From: Solidesulfovibrio alcoholivorans DSM 5433 | GTDB lineage: Bacteria > Desulfobacterota > Desulfovibrionia > Desulfovibrionales > Desulfovibrionaceae | Assembly: GCF_000702665.1 (NCBI RefSeq) | Contig: NZ_JNJA01000004.1 | Span: 124,001 to 188,000, forward strand | DNA length: 64,000 nt | Reading direction: 5' to 3' | Shown here: positions 29,607-42,128 of the stretch, in pieces | Position numbering within the stretch: position 1 is the first letter of the stretch | Layout of the letters: each line of letters begins with the position of its first letter | The notes under the pieces: generated by a model | Told to the model about the DNA's origin: nothing | Seen by the model: only the letters and a program-made list of their open reading frames with translations | The model's database searches: none | Position numbers and translations under genes: made by a program

Positions 29607-30962
29607 TTAGAGATAGCCGTATCCGACGGCGCTGTCTTCCTGCTTGCGTTCGAGGATGGTGTTGACCAGGCGATCGAAAAGTTCCTGCGTGCCGCGGTAG
29701 CCCACGTGCAGCATGCGCTGGCCGCCGAAGCGGTCGTGGATGGGGAAACCCACGCGCACAAGCGGCACGCCCATGTCCTTGGCGTAACGGTAGCCCTTGC
29801 TGTGGCCGACGAGAAGGTCCGGGGCAAGGTCGGCCGCCTGCTCGGCTATGTCGTGGAAATCCACGCCTTCCCGGGCCTCGGGGGGCTCGGGCAGGATGCC
29901 TTCCGTGACCTCGGCCAGGGCCTGCTTGAAGTTGCGGCACTTGGCGCCGGTCGCGGCGAGGATCGGCTTGACGCCGATCTCGGCCAGGAAGGCGACCATG
30001 GCGATGACGAGATCCTCCTCGCCGTAGACGATGGCGCGCTTGCCGGCCACGTACTTGTGGCCGTCGACGTAGGCGTCCACGAGCTTGCCGCGCTCGCTGG
30101 CGTATTTCTCGGGCATGGGCTGGCCCGTGAGCCGTTCCAGGGCGTCGAAGAAGACGTCGGTCTCGCGGATGCCGACCGGGATGCCCACGCGCAGGTTCTG
30201 CACGCCGAAGCGGCGTTCGAGGTTTGTGCCGGCGCTTTCGGCCATGTGGTCGGCCCGGCCGCATTCGATGGTGCCAAGCGCCCCGGACATGGCCCGGATG
30301 TCGGCAAGCGGCGTGCCGCCGGCGGGCAGCTTTTCGTAGTCGAGCAGCGCCGGGCGGTCCATGCTCTCGGAAATGTCGGGCAGCACGGTCGCGTCCACGC
30401 CGTAGTCGGCGAGAATTTCCTTGAAGTGGCGCAGGTCGGCCGGGGAGACGAAGCCGGGGATCAGGTTCACGCGCCGGTGCGCGGCGACCTTTTCCCGCAC
30501 CAGCTGGGAGGCCAGGGCGGCCGTGGCCGCGTGCCAGCCTTCCATGTGCGTGCCGGAATAGCTCGGCGTGGAGACATTGACGATCTCGGGCAGGGGCAGG
30601 TCGCCGAATTCCTTGCGGAACTCCGCCAAAAGCCGGGGCACGTCGTCGCCGATGGTTTCGGTCAGGCACGTCGTGGCCACGCCGACTACCTTGGCGCCGT
30701 ACTTGGACATGACGTTGAGGATGCCCTTTTTGAGGTTGGGGCCGCCGCCGAAGACAGCCTGCTTTTCCCCCAGCGCCGAGGAGGCGATGTCCATGGGTTC
30801 GCGGAAATGGCTGATGATGTAGCGCCGCATGTAGGTGGCGCAGCCCTGGGAGCCGTGCAGGAAGGGAATGGCCCCCTCGACGCCCCGGAAGGCCAGGGCC
30901 GCGCCCAGGGGCGTGCACAGCTTGCAGGCGTTGGTCGTGGAAACGTAGGGCGAGTCGCTCAT
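29607..30962 (-). CDS. nifN: Nitrogenase iron-molybdenum cofactor scaffold NifN
   Basis: NifN pairs with NifE to mature NifB-co into FeMo-co. This 451-residue NifK-like protein keeps the P-cluster-type Cys residues in NACKLCTPLGAALAFRGVEG and HGSQGCATYMRRYIISHFREP, and CLTETIGDD. The ATG overlaps the nifE stop by 4 bases (ATGA), and nifB follows after 12 bases. Confidence 0.96.
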   Translation of the reverse strand: MSDSPYVSTTNACKLCTPLGAALAFRGVEGAIPFLHGSQGCATYMRRYIISHFREPMDIASSALGEKQAVFGGGPNLKKGILNVMSKYGAKVVGVATTCLTETIGDDVPRLLAEFRKEFGDLPLPEIVNVSTPSYSGTHMEGWHAATAALASQLVREKVAAHRRVNLIPGFVSPADLRHFKEILADYGVDATVLPDISESMDRPALLDYEKLPAGGTPLADIRAMSGALGTIECGRADHMAESAGTNLERRFGVQNLRVGIPVGIRETDVFFDALERLTGQPMPEKYASERGKLVDAYVDGHKYVAGKRAIVYGEEDLVIAMVAFLAEIGVKPILAATGAKCRNFKQALAEVTEGILPEPPEAREGVDFHDIAEQAADLAPDLLVGHSKGYRYAKDMGVPLVRVGFPIHDRFGGQRMLHVGYRGTQELFDRLVNTILERKQEDSAVGYGYL

Positions 30963-32365
30963 ATGCCTTCTCCGCCGGCCGCGCGCTTGGCGGCTTCCTG
31001 TTCCTTTTCCCTGGCCATGGCCTCGCGCCGGGGCACGAACCGCCAGACCGGGCTCGTGGCCGAAGCGTGGACTTCCTTGGCGAAATTGAGCATGCCGACG
31101 AAGCCTTCCAGCGCTTCCTTGCGTTCGTGGTTGTGGTCGCAAAAGCCCACGCCGAGCTTGTGGGCGATGGGCCGCTCCTTGACGCCTCCGACGAAGAGGT
31201 CCACGTCGAGTTCCCTGACGAACTTCGAGAGCTCCAGCGGGTTGGAGTCGTCCACGATGACCGTGCCCGGGTCGCAGATGGCGGCCAGTTCCTCGTAGTC
31301 TTCCTTGGTGCCGGTCTGGGAGCCCACGAGCACGACCTGCATGCCCAGGTGGCGGAAGGCCTTGATGAGCGAAAAGGCCTTGAAGGCGCCACCGACATAG
31401 ACGGCGACCTTCTTGCCTTCGAGGTCCTCGCGGTACTTGCGCAGCTCCGGCAACAGCTTGGACAACTCCTCGCGCACCAGCGCCTGGGTGCGCTCCACGA
31501 TGCCGGGGTCGCGATCCTTGAAGTGGTCGGCCACGGCGTAGAGCGAGTCGGCCATGTCCTCGATGCCGAGGTAGGACACGCGCAGAAATGGCGTGCCGAA
31601 CTTCTCCTTCATCATCTGGGCCAGCTCCATGGTGGCGCCGGAGCACTGCACCACGTTGAGGCCCGCGCCGTGGCAGCGCTTGATGTCGGCCACGCGGCCG
31701 TCGCCGGTGATGTTGGCCACCACCTCGACGCCCATGCGCTTGAAGTATTCGCGGATGATCCAGATCTCGCCGGCCAGGTTGAAATCGCCGAGGATATTGA
31801 CGGAAATGGGGCTGATGCCCGAGGTGTCGCCGGTGCCGGCCAGGGTGAACATGGCCTTGCAGGCGGCGGCGTAGCCTTCGCGCTTGTTGCCCTTGAAGCC
31901 CTCGGACTGGACCGGGATGACCGGGATGCCCGTCTGTTCGGACACGTCGCGGCACACCGCGCCCACGTCGTCACCGATGATGCCCACGATGCAGGTGGCA
32001 TAGACGAAAGCCGCGTTGGGCTTGTGGCGTTCGATGAGTTCGAGCAGGGCGGCCTTGAGTTTCTTCTCGCCGCCGAAAATCACGTCTTTTTCCTGGAGAT
32101 CGGTGGAAAAGCTCAGGCGGTGCAGTTCCGGGCCGGAAGACAGCGCGCCCCGGATGTCCCAGGTGTAAACGGCGCAGCCGATGGGCCCGTGCACCAGGTG
32201 CAGGGCGTCGGCGATGGGATAGAGCACCACGCGGGAGCCGCAGAACACGCAGGCCCGTTGGGACACCGCCCCGGCAAGGCTGTCGCGGTTGCACGCGAGC
32301 TCAAAGGGCCCTTCGCCCTTGCGGTGGATTTGATCCCGCCGTTCCTCGAAAATGGCCTGTTCCAT
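30959..32365 (-). CDS. nifE: Nitrogenase iron-molybdenum cofactor scaffold NifE
   Basis: The alpha-like half of the NifEN scaffold where molybdenum and homocitrate are added. 468 residues with ACVFCGSRVVLYPIADALHLVHGPIGCAVYTWDIRG, YATCIVGIIGDDV, VIPVQSEGFKGNKREGY and AVYVGGAFKAFSLIKAF. First gene of the unit, with a sigma-54-type promoter 47 bases upstream. nifH, nifD and nifK are not next to it. Confidence 0.97.
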   Translation of the reverse strand: MEQAIFEERRDQIHRKGEGPFELACNRDSLAGAVSQRACVFCGSRVVLYPIADALHLVHGPIGCAVYTWDIRGALSSGPELHRLSFSTDLQEKDVIFGGEKKLKAALLELIERHKPNAAFVYATCIVGIIGDDVGAVCRDVSEQTGIPVIPVQSEGFKGNKREGYAAACKAMFTLAGTGDTSGISPISVNILGDFNLAGEIWIIREYFKRMGVEVVANITGDGRVADIKRCHGAGLNVVQCSGATMELAQMMKEKFGTPFLRVSYLGIEDMADSLYAVADHFKDRDPGIVERTQALVREELSKLLPELRKYREDLEGKKVAVYVGGAFKAFSLIKAFRHLGMQVVLVGSQTGTKEDYEELAAICDPGTVIVDDSNPLELSKFVRELDVDLFVGGVKERPIAHKLGVGFCDHNHERKEALEGFVGMLNFAKEVHASATSPVWRFVPRREAMAREKEQEAAKRAAGGEGI

Positions 32366-32411
32366 GAATGCTCCTTTCCCCGGTCACCACAGCGCGGGGT
32401 CATCGGGATTA

Positions 32412-32427
32412 TACAAGGAACGTGCCA
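32412..32427 (-). promoter_or_regulatory. Sigma-54 (-24/-12) promoter of nifE
   Basis: On the minus strand TGGCACGTTCCTTGTA matches TGGCAC-N5-TTGC/T(A) with an exact -24 box and one departure in the -12 box (TTGT for TTGC). It lies 47 bases before the nifE start. Sigma-54 with a NifA-type activator is the usual control of nif genes. No TGT-N10-ACA enhancer is visible in the 170 bases upstream. Confidence 0.75.
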
Positions 32428-32431
32428 CTGC

Positions 32432-32446
32432 TTAACTATTTGTTAA
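32432..32446. promoter_or_regulatory. Inverted repeat next to the nifE promoter
   Basis: TTAAC-TATTT-GTTAA is a perfect 5-bp dyad starting 5 bases upstream of the -24 box. It resembles a dimeric regulator site (CRP/FNR-like size). A second palindrome, ACAAATTTGT, lies at 32481-32490. Function unknown. Confidence 0.4.
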
Positions 32447-32599
32447 TGCAGTATATTTTATGAAACACCCAGTGTAGGAAACAAATTTGTCAGCGCGAAA
32501 GCGACAGAAATGTAGAACGAAGCACGCTTTGGAAAGAAATCGTGGATCGCGATCCTGAAAAGGGCGTACCGGCGTGTCGGGACCACGAAAAATGGATCG

Positions 32600-33298
32600 C
32601 TACGGCCGCGCATGGCCCGCCATGAGGCGCAGCCGGAGCTTGCCCACGACCACGACGCCGACCGCGCCCACGACCTCGCCGGCGTAAAGCCCCATGGTGC
32701 CCGGGTTGGCCAACCCCGCCACCCAGGCGTCGGTCAGGATCATCTCCGCCGCCACCTTGCCGAGCACGGCCGCGCCGACGACCACGATGATCGGATGGCG
32801 GTCCATGAGCCGGCTCAAGAATCCCGCGGCGAATACCACGAAGGGGATGGAAAGCCCCAGGCCGAAGACGAGCAGGGGAAGGCTTCCCCGCGACGCGCCA
32901 GCCACGGCCAGGATGTTGTCCGTGGACATCACGAGGTCGGCCACGACGATGGTGCCGACCGCCCCGAGAAACGTGGTGCAGGACTTCTCCTCAGTGGCCT
33001 CGCCGCCGTCCGCGAAGAGCCTGACCGCGATCACGGCCACGAGCGCGCCGCCCACGAGCTTGAGAAAGGGCAGGTCGAGGAGCTTGGCCGCGAAAAAGGT
33101 CAACGCCACGCGCAGGATCACGGCCGCGCCCGCGCCGATGACGATGCCCCTGGCGCGCAGGCGCGGCGGCAGGTTGCGCACGGCCAGCGCGATGACCACG
33201 GCGTTGTCGCCGCCAAGGACCACGTCGATGGCCACGATGCTGAGCAGGGCAGTGAGGGAATCGAGGGACAGGGGCAGGACGGCGGGCGAATCGAACAT
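32600..33298 (-). CDS. TerC/YjbE family integral membrane protein
   Basis: A 232-residue protein with about seven helices. It has the family pair of acidic metal-site motifs SIVAIDVVLGGDNAVVIALA and VADLVMSTDNILAVAGAS. TerC-family members export or handle Mn(II) or other metals, sometimes for exoenzyme metalation. The ATG at 33298 has AGGAG six bases upstream. It is upstream of nifE on the same strand, but the sigma-54 promoter lies between them. Confidence 0.85.
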   Translation of the reverse strand: MFDSPAVLPLSLDSLTALLSIVAIDVVLGGDNAVVIALAVRNLPPRLRARGIVIGAGAAVILRVALTFFAAKLLDLPFLKLVGGALVAVIAVRLFADGGEATEEKSCTTFLGAVGTIVVADLVMSTDNILAVAGASRGSLPLLVFGLGLSIPFVVFAAGFLSRLMDRHPIIVVVGAAVLGKVAAEMILTDAWVAGLANPGTMGLYAGEVVGAVGVVVVGKLRLRLMAGHARP

Positions 33299-33461
33299 GG
33301 CGTCTCCTTGAGGCAGGCCCGCTCTAGCAAAGCCCTGCGCGCCGGGCAACGCGCCCGCATCGTCTCCATTCCGTCACCCGGCCGTCGCACGGCGCAAAAG
33401 CAACCCGGGTAAAAGCGGCTTCCACACCCCATACCGCCCCAGGCGACAGGCACCTAACCCC

Positions 33462-34625
33462 ATGGCAAAATCCATCGGCTCCCGCGTCCAGGACGCTTTT
33501 TTCCGGTTCGTCCACGGCAACCGCCTCATCTACAACACCTGCTGGGAGGATCCCCGGCTGGACAGGAAACTGCTCGGCATCACCCCCGGCGCGCAGGTCG
33601 TCGTCATTACCTCGGCCGGGGACAACGCCTTGGACTACCTCCTGGACGATCCGGCCGGCGTCGCCTGCGTGGACCTCAATTTCCGCCAGAACGCCCTGCT
33701 CGAACTCAAGCGGGCGCTTTTTCGCCGCGCCTCCCACGCCGAACTGTTTCTCTTTTTCGGCGACGGCGGCGGCGCGCGCTGCGCCGCCATCTACAAGGCC
33801 CTGCGGGGCGACCTGCCGGACTACGCCCGGGAATTCTGGGACAGGAACATCGACTACTTCAAGCCCGGCAGGCTCTCGCGCTCCTTTTACTACCACGGCG
33901 CGTCCGGGGCCGTTGCCTTCGCCTTTTCGCGTATTTTAAGCGCCGTGAAGCCTGGCGTGCGCCGCCTGATCCCCGAACTGCTCGCCGCGCAAACCCCGGA
34001 GGCGCAGCGCCGCGCCTTCGATGCCATCGAGCCCGCCTTCTGGGACCGTGTGAGCCGCTGGCTCGTCGGCCGCCCGGAAACCATGGCCCTGCTCGGCGTG
34101 CCGCGTCCGCAGATCGAACTGATCCGCAACTCCCACCCCGGCGGCCTCGAAGGTTTCGTGCGCGACAAGGTCCGGCAGGTCTTCACCGGCCCTCCCATGG
34201 CCGAAAACTACTTCTGGCGCGTCTACCTGACCGGCCGCTATACCCGCGCCTGCTGTCCCGAATATCTCAAGGAAGACAATTTTCCGGTCATCCGCGGCCG
34301 CCTTGCCGCCCTTTCCACCCATACCGCGAGCGTAAGCGCCTTCCTCGCCGGGAATCCCGGCCCCTACAGCCATTTCATCCTGCTCGACCACCAGGACTGG
34401 CTGGCCAGCAACGCCCCGGCCGCCCTGGCCGAGGAATGGGACCGCATCTTCGACAGCGCCGCGCCCGCCGCGAAAATCCTCATGCGCACCGCCGGCCTCG
34501 ATGTCTCCTTCGTGCCGGGCGCGGCCCGCGACCGCCTGCGCTTCTTCCCCGAAATCACCGAGCCGCTCCACGCCGCCGACCGAGTCGGTACCTACGGCAG
34601 CCAGCACCTGGCGGTGGTCGCCTGA
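33462..34625 (+). CDS. btaA: SAM:diacylglycerol 3-amino-3-carboxypropyltransferase (betaine lipid synthesis)
   Basis: BtaA moves the aminocarboxypropyl group of S-adenosylmethionine onto diacylglycerol, giving diacylglyceryl-homoserine, the precursor of the betaine lipid DGTS. The 387-residue protein has the BtaA/DUF3419 signature NTCWEDP (residues 25-31), the SAM loop ITSAGDNALDYLL, VACVDLNFRQNALLELK and later RYTRACCPEYLKEDNF and FILLDHQDWL. The next gene, a methyltransferase, starts on the last base of its stop, which strengthens the call. Divergent from the TerC gene across 163 bases. Confidence 0.88.
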   Translation: MAKSIGSRVQDAFFRFVHGNRLIYNTCWEDPRLDRKLLGITPGAQVVVITSAGDNALDYLLDDPAGVACVDLNFRQNALLELKRALFRRASHAELFLFFGDGGGARCAAIYKALRGDLPDYAREFWDRNIDYFKPGRLSRSFYYHGASGAVAFAFSRILSAVKPGVRRLIPELLAAQTPEAQRRAFDAIEPAFWDRVSRWLVGRPETMALLGVPRPQIELIRNSHPGGLEGFVRDKVRQVFTGPPMAENYFWRVYLTGRYTRACCPEYLKEDNFPVIRGRLAALSTHTASVSAFLAGNPGPYSHFILLDHQDWLASNAPAALAEEWDRIFDSAAPAAKILMRTAGLDVSFVPGAARDRLRFFPEITEPLHAADRVGTYGSQHLAVVA

Positions 34626-35254
34626 TGGACAACGCCTGCGCCGCCAACCCCCTGCACGGCTACTACAAATGGCACGCGCGCATCTATGACGCCACGCGCT
34701 GGAGTTTCCTCTTCGGTCGCGATCGCCTGCTGCGTCTGGCCGCCGAAGCTTTGGGGCCGCGCCGCCGCACGCACATGACGCTCCTCGAAGTCGGCTGCGG
34801 CACCGGCCGCAACCTGGCCCGCCTCGCCCGCCTCTTTCCCGCCGCTTCGCTTACCGGTATCGACCTCTGCCGGCCCATGATCGCCCGCGCCGCCAGGGCC
34901 ACGACGCCCCACACCCCCCGCTGCCGGCTCCTGTGCGAGGCCTACGGCCCGGAAAGCCTGCCTCCCGCCTCCGCGGACTGCATCGTCTTTTCCTACAGCC
35001 TCAGCATGTTCAACCCCGGCTTCGACGCCGCCCTCGACGCCGCGCGCAGCCACCTCGCTCCGGGCGGCATCGTGGCCGTGGCCGACTTCCGTCGCTCCGC
35101 ACACCCCTGGTTCGCCGCCTGGATGGGCGTCAACCACGTGCGCATGGACGACCACCTGCTTCCGGCGCTGCAGGCGCGGTTTGATGTGGTGAACCTGGAG
35201 AGCCGGAAGGCGTATGGCGGGTTGTGGGAGTATTTTGTCTGTTTGGGACGGTAG
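34625..35254 (+). CDS. btaB: Betaine lipid N-methyltransferase, BtaB-like
   Basis: A 209-residue class I SAM methyltransferase with motif I TLLEVGCGTGRN (about 53-64), post-I LTGIDLCRPM, and a membrane-surface-type N-terminus YYKWHARIYDATRWSFLFGRDRLL, as in BtaB, which methylates diacylglyceryl-homoserine three times to DGTS. The ATG shares one base with the btaA stop (TGATG), so the two are translated together. The motif FSYSLSMFNPG replaces the usual acidic motif III. Confidence 0.85.
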   Translation: MDNACAANPLHGYYKWHARIYDATRWSFLFGRDRLLRLAAEALGPRRRTHMTLLEVGCGTGRNLARLARLFPAASLTGIDLCRPMIARAARATTPHTPRCRLLCEAYGPESLPPASADCIVFSYSLSMFNPGFDAALDAARSHLAPGGIVAVADFRRSAHPWFAAWMGVNHVRMDDHLLPALQARFDVVNLESRKAYGGLWEYFVCLGR

Positions 35255-35276
35255 GTTGAGAGATTGGGAGAAGGAT

Positions 35277-35342
35277 AAGATGCCTCCGGCGGCCGGGGGA
35301 GTCACTCCCCCCGGCGGGGCCTGGGGCAGCGCCCCAGCTTTG
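35277..35342. repeat. Dispersed intergenic repeat, copy 3, with adjoining hairpin
   Basis: AAGATGCCTCCGGCGGCCGG opens the element as in copy 1, then a short inner dyad GGGGGAGTCACTCCCCC and a second stem CTGGGGC-AGC-GCCCCAG followed by CTTT. It lies between btaB and the next methyltransferase and may end the btaAB message. Confidence 0.7.
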
Positions 35343-35417
35343 ACCGGGAGCAGCCCGACAATCCTGTAACTGGCGGGCGGCTGCGTGTGGCGGTAGAAAG
35401 CTTCCAGGAGTGTAGTC

Positions 35418-36224
35418 ATGACAGATCTGGAGGCCAATGCCGCCCGTTTCGACGGGCTTTCCGAGGTGTATGAGGCCAGCCGGCCTTCGCCGCCGGCTGT
35501 GCTGGTGGACGTGTTGTGTCGCTATGCCGGGGTATCGCGGCCGGAGTTGGTGGTGGATTTGGGCAGCGGCACGGGCCTTGCGACGCGGTTATGGATCGGC
35601 CGGGCAGGGACGGTGATCGGCATCGAGCCCAACGAGGGGATGCGATATCGCGCAGAGGCGGCGGTCCTTGCCATTCCCGGCGGTGCGGATGTGATTTTCC
35701 GCAACGGTTATGCCGACGAGACCGGGCTTCGGGACGGGTGCGCGGACATTGTGACGTGTTGCCAGTGCCTGCATTGGATGGAACCGCAGCCGACCTTTGC
35801 CGAGGTGTCGCGCATCTTGCGCGAGGATGGCGTGTTCGCGGCTGTGGATGCGGACATGACGCCGTCGTTTGGCGGGGCGGCCGAGGAAGCGCTCTGGTCG
35901 ATGCGGCGTCGGGCGCGGGCACTTGAAGAGAAGTTGCGACTGACGGACGTGCGGCGTTGGGACAAGGAAGGCCATCTCGGCCGCATGGCCGCTTCGGGGC
36001 GGTTTCGTTTCACGCGCCAGTTTGCGATGCATCATGTGGAGCCGGGCAGCGGCAGGCGGCTGCTCGATCTGGCGCATTCCTTCGGCGGCGTGGCGGCGCT
36101 GCTGGCGCATGGCGTGCCCGAATCCGATTTCGGCATGGACGTGTTGCGCCGCGAAGCCGAGGCCATGGGCGATGTGGAAGTGCCGTTTTACTGGAGTTAT
36201 GCCGTGCGCATCGGCGTGAAGTAG
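35418..36224 (+). CDS. Class I SAM-dependent methyltransferase, substrate unknown
   Basis: 268 residues with motif I LVVDLGSGTGLATRLW, the post-I acidic VIGIEPNEGMRY and motif II-III pattern CADIVTCCQCLHWMEPQPTFAEVSRILREDGVFAAVD, as in the type 11 methyltransferases. No signal peptide or membrane helix. It is 163 bases after btaB, separated by the repeat and a hairpin, so it need not belong to lipid synthesis. Substrate cannot be predicted. Confidence 0.8.
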   Translation: MTDLEANAARFDGLSEVYEASRPSPPAVLVDVLCRYAGVSRPELVVDLGSGTGLATRLWIGRAGTVIGIEPNEGMRYRAEAAVLAIPGGADVIFRNGYADETGLRDGCADIVTCCQCLHWMEPQPTFAEVSRILREDGVFAAVDADMTPSFGGAAEEALWSMRRRARALEEKLRLTDVRRWDKEGHLGRMAASGRFRFTRQFAMHHVEPGSGRRLLDLAHSFGGVAALLAHGVPESDFGMDVLRREAEAMGDVEVPFYWSYAVRIGVK

Positions 36225-36235
36225 GCGTTACGTTG

Positions 36236-36520
36236 ATGCAAGAGGAAGCCGGCTGGTGGGTGCTGGCGCTCGGCGGGCCTTACGATCCCGGGGATTTCGA
36301 GCAGCGGGACGCGGCGCGCACGCGGTTGCGCCAGGAATTGCTGCTCGTGGCAATCGTGCCGGACGCCTATGTCTGGGTCTGGGACGAGACGGACCGGGCG
36401 CAGCTGGTGCTGCGGACGTTTGCGCGTCGCGAGGCGGCCGAGGACTATGCGGCCTATCTGTCGGGCCGGGGCGTCACGGCGCGGGTACGGCAGGTGTTCG
36501 GCGAGACGGCCGGGGACTGA
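36236..36520 (+). CDS. Hypothetical small protein
   Basis: 94 residues, starting MQEEAGWWVLALGGPYDPGDFEQ. The middle LLLVAIVPDAYVWVWDETDRAQLVLRTFARREAAEDYAAYLSGRG looks like an alternating beta-helix fold of a small SPOR- or PII-like size. It begins 11 bases after the methyltransferase stop on the same strand, so probably co-transcribed. No family recognised. Confidence 0.55.
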   Translation: MQEEAGWWVLALGGPYDPGDFEQRDAARTRLRQELLLVAIVPDAYVWVWDETDRAQLVLRTFARREAAEDYAAYLSGRGVTARVRQVFGETAGD

Positions 36521-36636
36521 GGGCGTTCGTTTCCTGTCGCCGGGGTGTTCCTTCCGTGTTCCTAACGCCCCCTTGGTCGTTTCTTCGTTGTTCGTATCCT
36601 GATTATCATACCGGATTCACGGGATAAAATCAATAC

Positions 36637-36693
36637 TTTCGCTCTCGGGCCGAAAGGCTTGGCCGTCGCGGCGCGGGCGATGCCCGCTTTTTT
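36637..36693 (+). ncRNA. Candidate small RNA of about 57 nt
   Basis: A promoter-like TTATCA, 16 bases, TAAAAT (36603-36630) would start RNA near 36637. A first hairpin CTTTCG...CGAAAG (36637-36657 region) is followed by a strong intrinsic terminator. No open frame with a ribosome site is inside. No known RNA family recognised; inferred only from promoter-hairpin-terminator order. Confidence 0.35.
36673..36693 (+). terminator. Intrinsic terminator
   Basis: GCGGGC-GAT-GCCCGC followed by six T residues, a textbook Rho-independent terminator on the plus strand. It ends either the candidate small RNA or the methyltransferase/hypothetical unit. Confidence 0.85.
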
Positions 36694-36937
36694 GCGTGCC
36701 TTGTTCCTTCGCTGTTCCTTGGCTGTGCCTCACTGCGGGCCAGCTGTCGCCAAAATGTGCGTTACCTGTTCCTCACGACCTTTAGGGTGTCGCTTTCCTG
36801 TGCGCAACCTGTCGCCAACAGGTCCTGTTTTGTTCCTTTCTTGTGCACAAATTGTATAATATACATGAATAATTGATATATTTTAAAGAAGCGGAAAGGG
36901 CTTTGCCAAACACGGCCCGGGAATTTACCCTGCCGCC

Positions 36938-41383
<4,446 letters not shown>

Positions 41384-41393
41384 GGTGGCAGGC

Positions 41394-42128
41394 TCACGCC
41401 TCCCCGGCCGGCACGCAGACGGTTTCCCGGCCCATGGCCCGCAGGAGCGCTTCGGCCAAGTGGTCGTTGATGCTCGCGAGCGCTTCCTCGCCGCCCCGGG
41501 CAAAGCGCTGGTTCACTTCCAGTTCCACGCCGAGATAGGCCTCGCCGAAGCGGCGGCGAAGGGCCGTGACCAGGCCGTCCGTCACCCCGCGGTAGGGATA
41601 GTTGCGCCGCAGGATGAGGTCGCCGTCCAGGCAGCGCAGCTCGCGCAGCCAGCGGCTGCAAAACGTCTTTTCCGCGGCGCGCTCGGGGTCGTAGAGAAAG
41701 CCCACATCGCAGTGGCGCACGACATCGCCAAGGCGTGGCGTGAAGCTGTGGCTGGCGATGTGCAGCACGCACCTGTCCGTGGCGCGAAGCGCGGTGACCT
41801 TGGCAATCACGGCCTCGCGGTGGGGAACGTAGCAGGTCGCGAGGATTTCCAGGCGGGTCCGGCGGGGAAGGAACTTGGTGATGTCCGAAAAGAGGCGGGG
41901 ATGTCCGATGCTGCGGTTGTGGTCGGCAAGCAGGCGCGTAAAATCCACGGACAAAAGCGGCGCGCCGGCCGCCCGGGCGAGGGCCTCGGCCGTGGCCAGC
42001 GCCCCGAGGTCGTAGCCGCGGTGCGAGGCGAGCAGGTCCTCCCTCCCGGCAAATAGCGGGAGGTATCCGGGCGGCACGGCGTTGCCGGCGTGCTCACAGG
42101 TAATAAGCGGCGCCCAGCAGTCCGACAT
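41394..42128 (-). CDS. N-formylglutamate amidohydrolase-like zinc hydrolase
   Basis: A 244-residue protein with the family metal-site blocks LITCEHAGNAVPPGY, VDFTRLLADHNRS (cf. D-x-NR) and VLHIASHSFTPRLG plus VELEVNQRF. N-formylglutamate amidohydrolases cleave N-acyl-glutamates; in this gene neighbourhood a substrate made by the adjacent ligases is likely. ATG at 42128 lies inside the upstream GCS2 gene (35-base overlap), so it is translationally coupled. Last gene of a four-gene operon. Confidence 0.8.
   Translation of the reverse strand: MSDCWAPLITCEHAGNAVPPGYLPLFAGREDLLASHRGYDLGALATAEALARAAGAPLLSVDFTRLLADHNRSIGHPRLFSDITKFLPRRTRLEILATCYVPHREAVIAKVTALRATDRCVLHIASHSFTPRLGDVVRHCDVGFLYDPERAAEKTFCSRWLRELRCLDGDLILRRNYPYRGVTDGLVTALRRRFGEAYLGVELEVNQRFARGGEEALASINDHLAEALLRAMGRETVCVPAGEA

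Larger units (their letters stand above)
36521..36937. other. 417-base spacer with repeated TGTTCCT motifs
   Basis: No convincing protein gene. The heptamer TGTTCCT occurs about six times plus one TGTTCGT, and CTGTCGCC three times. The last 90 bases are A+T-rich (TTGTATAATATACATGAATAATTGATATATTTTAAAG) and hold a likely -10 TATAAT for the Lhr gene. A promoter and terminator for a candidate small RNA lie in the first half. Confidence 0.6.

Noticed and set aside
28290..31298. A 1002-codon plus-strand open frame over nifB and nifN
   Set aside because: Complement shadow of the nif genes, with low-complexity His/Gly/Ala content.
32428..32599. NifA enhancer (TGT-N10-ACA) upstream of nifE
   Set aside because: TGT and ACA triplets occur, but none with the required 10-base spacing; the closest is 13.
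36762..36875. A 34-codon minus-strand frame beginning MYIIQFVHKKGTKQ in the spacer before lhr
   Set aside because: It lies over the repeated TGTTCCT motifs and the likely lhr promoter, and has no ribosome site.
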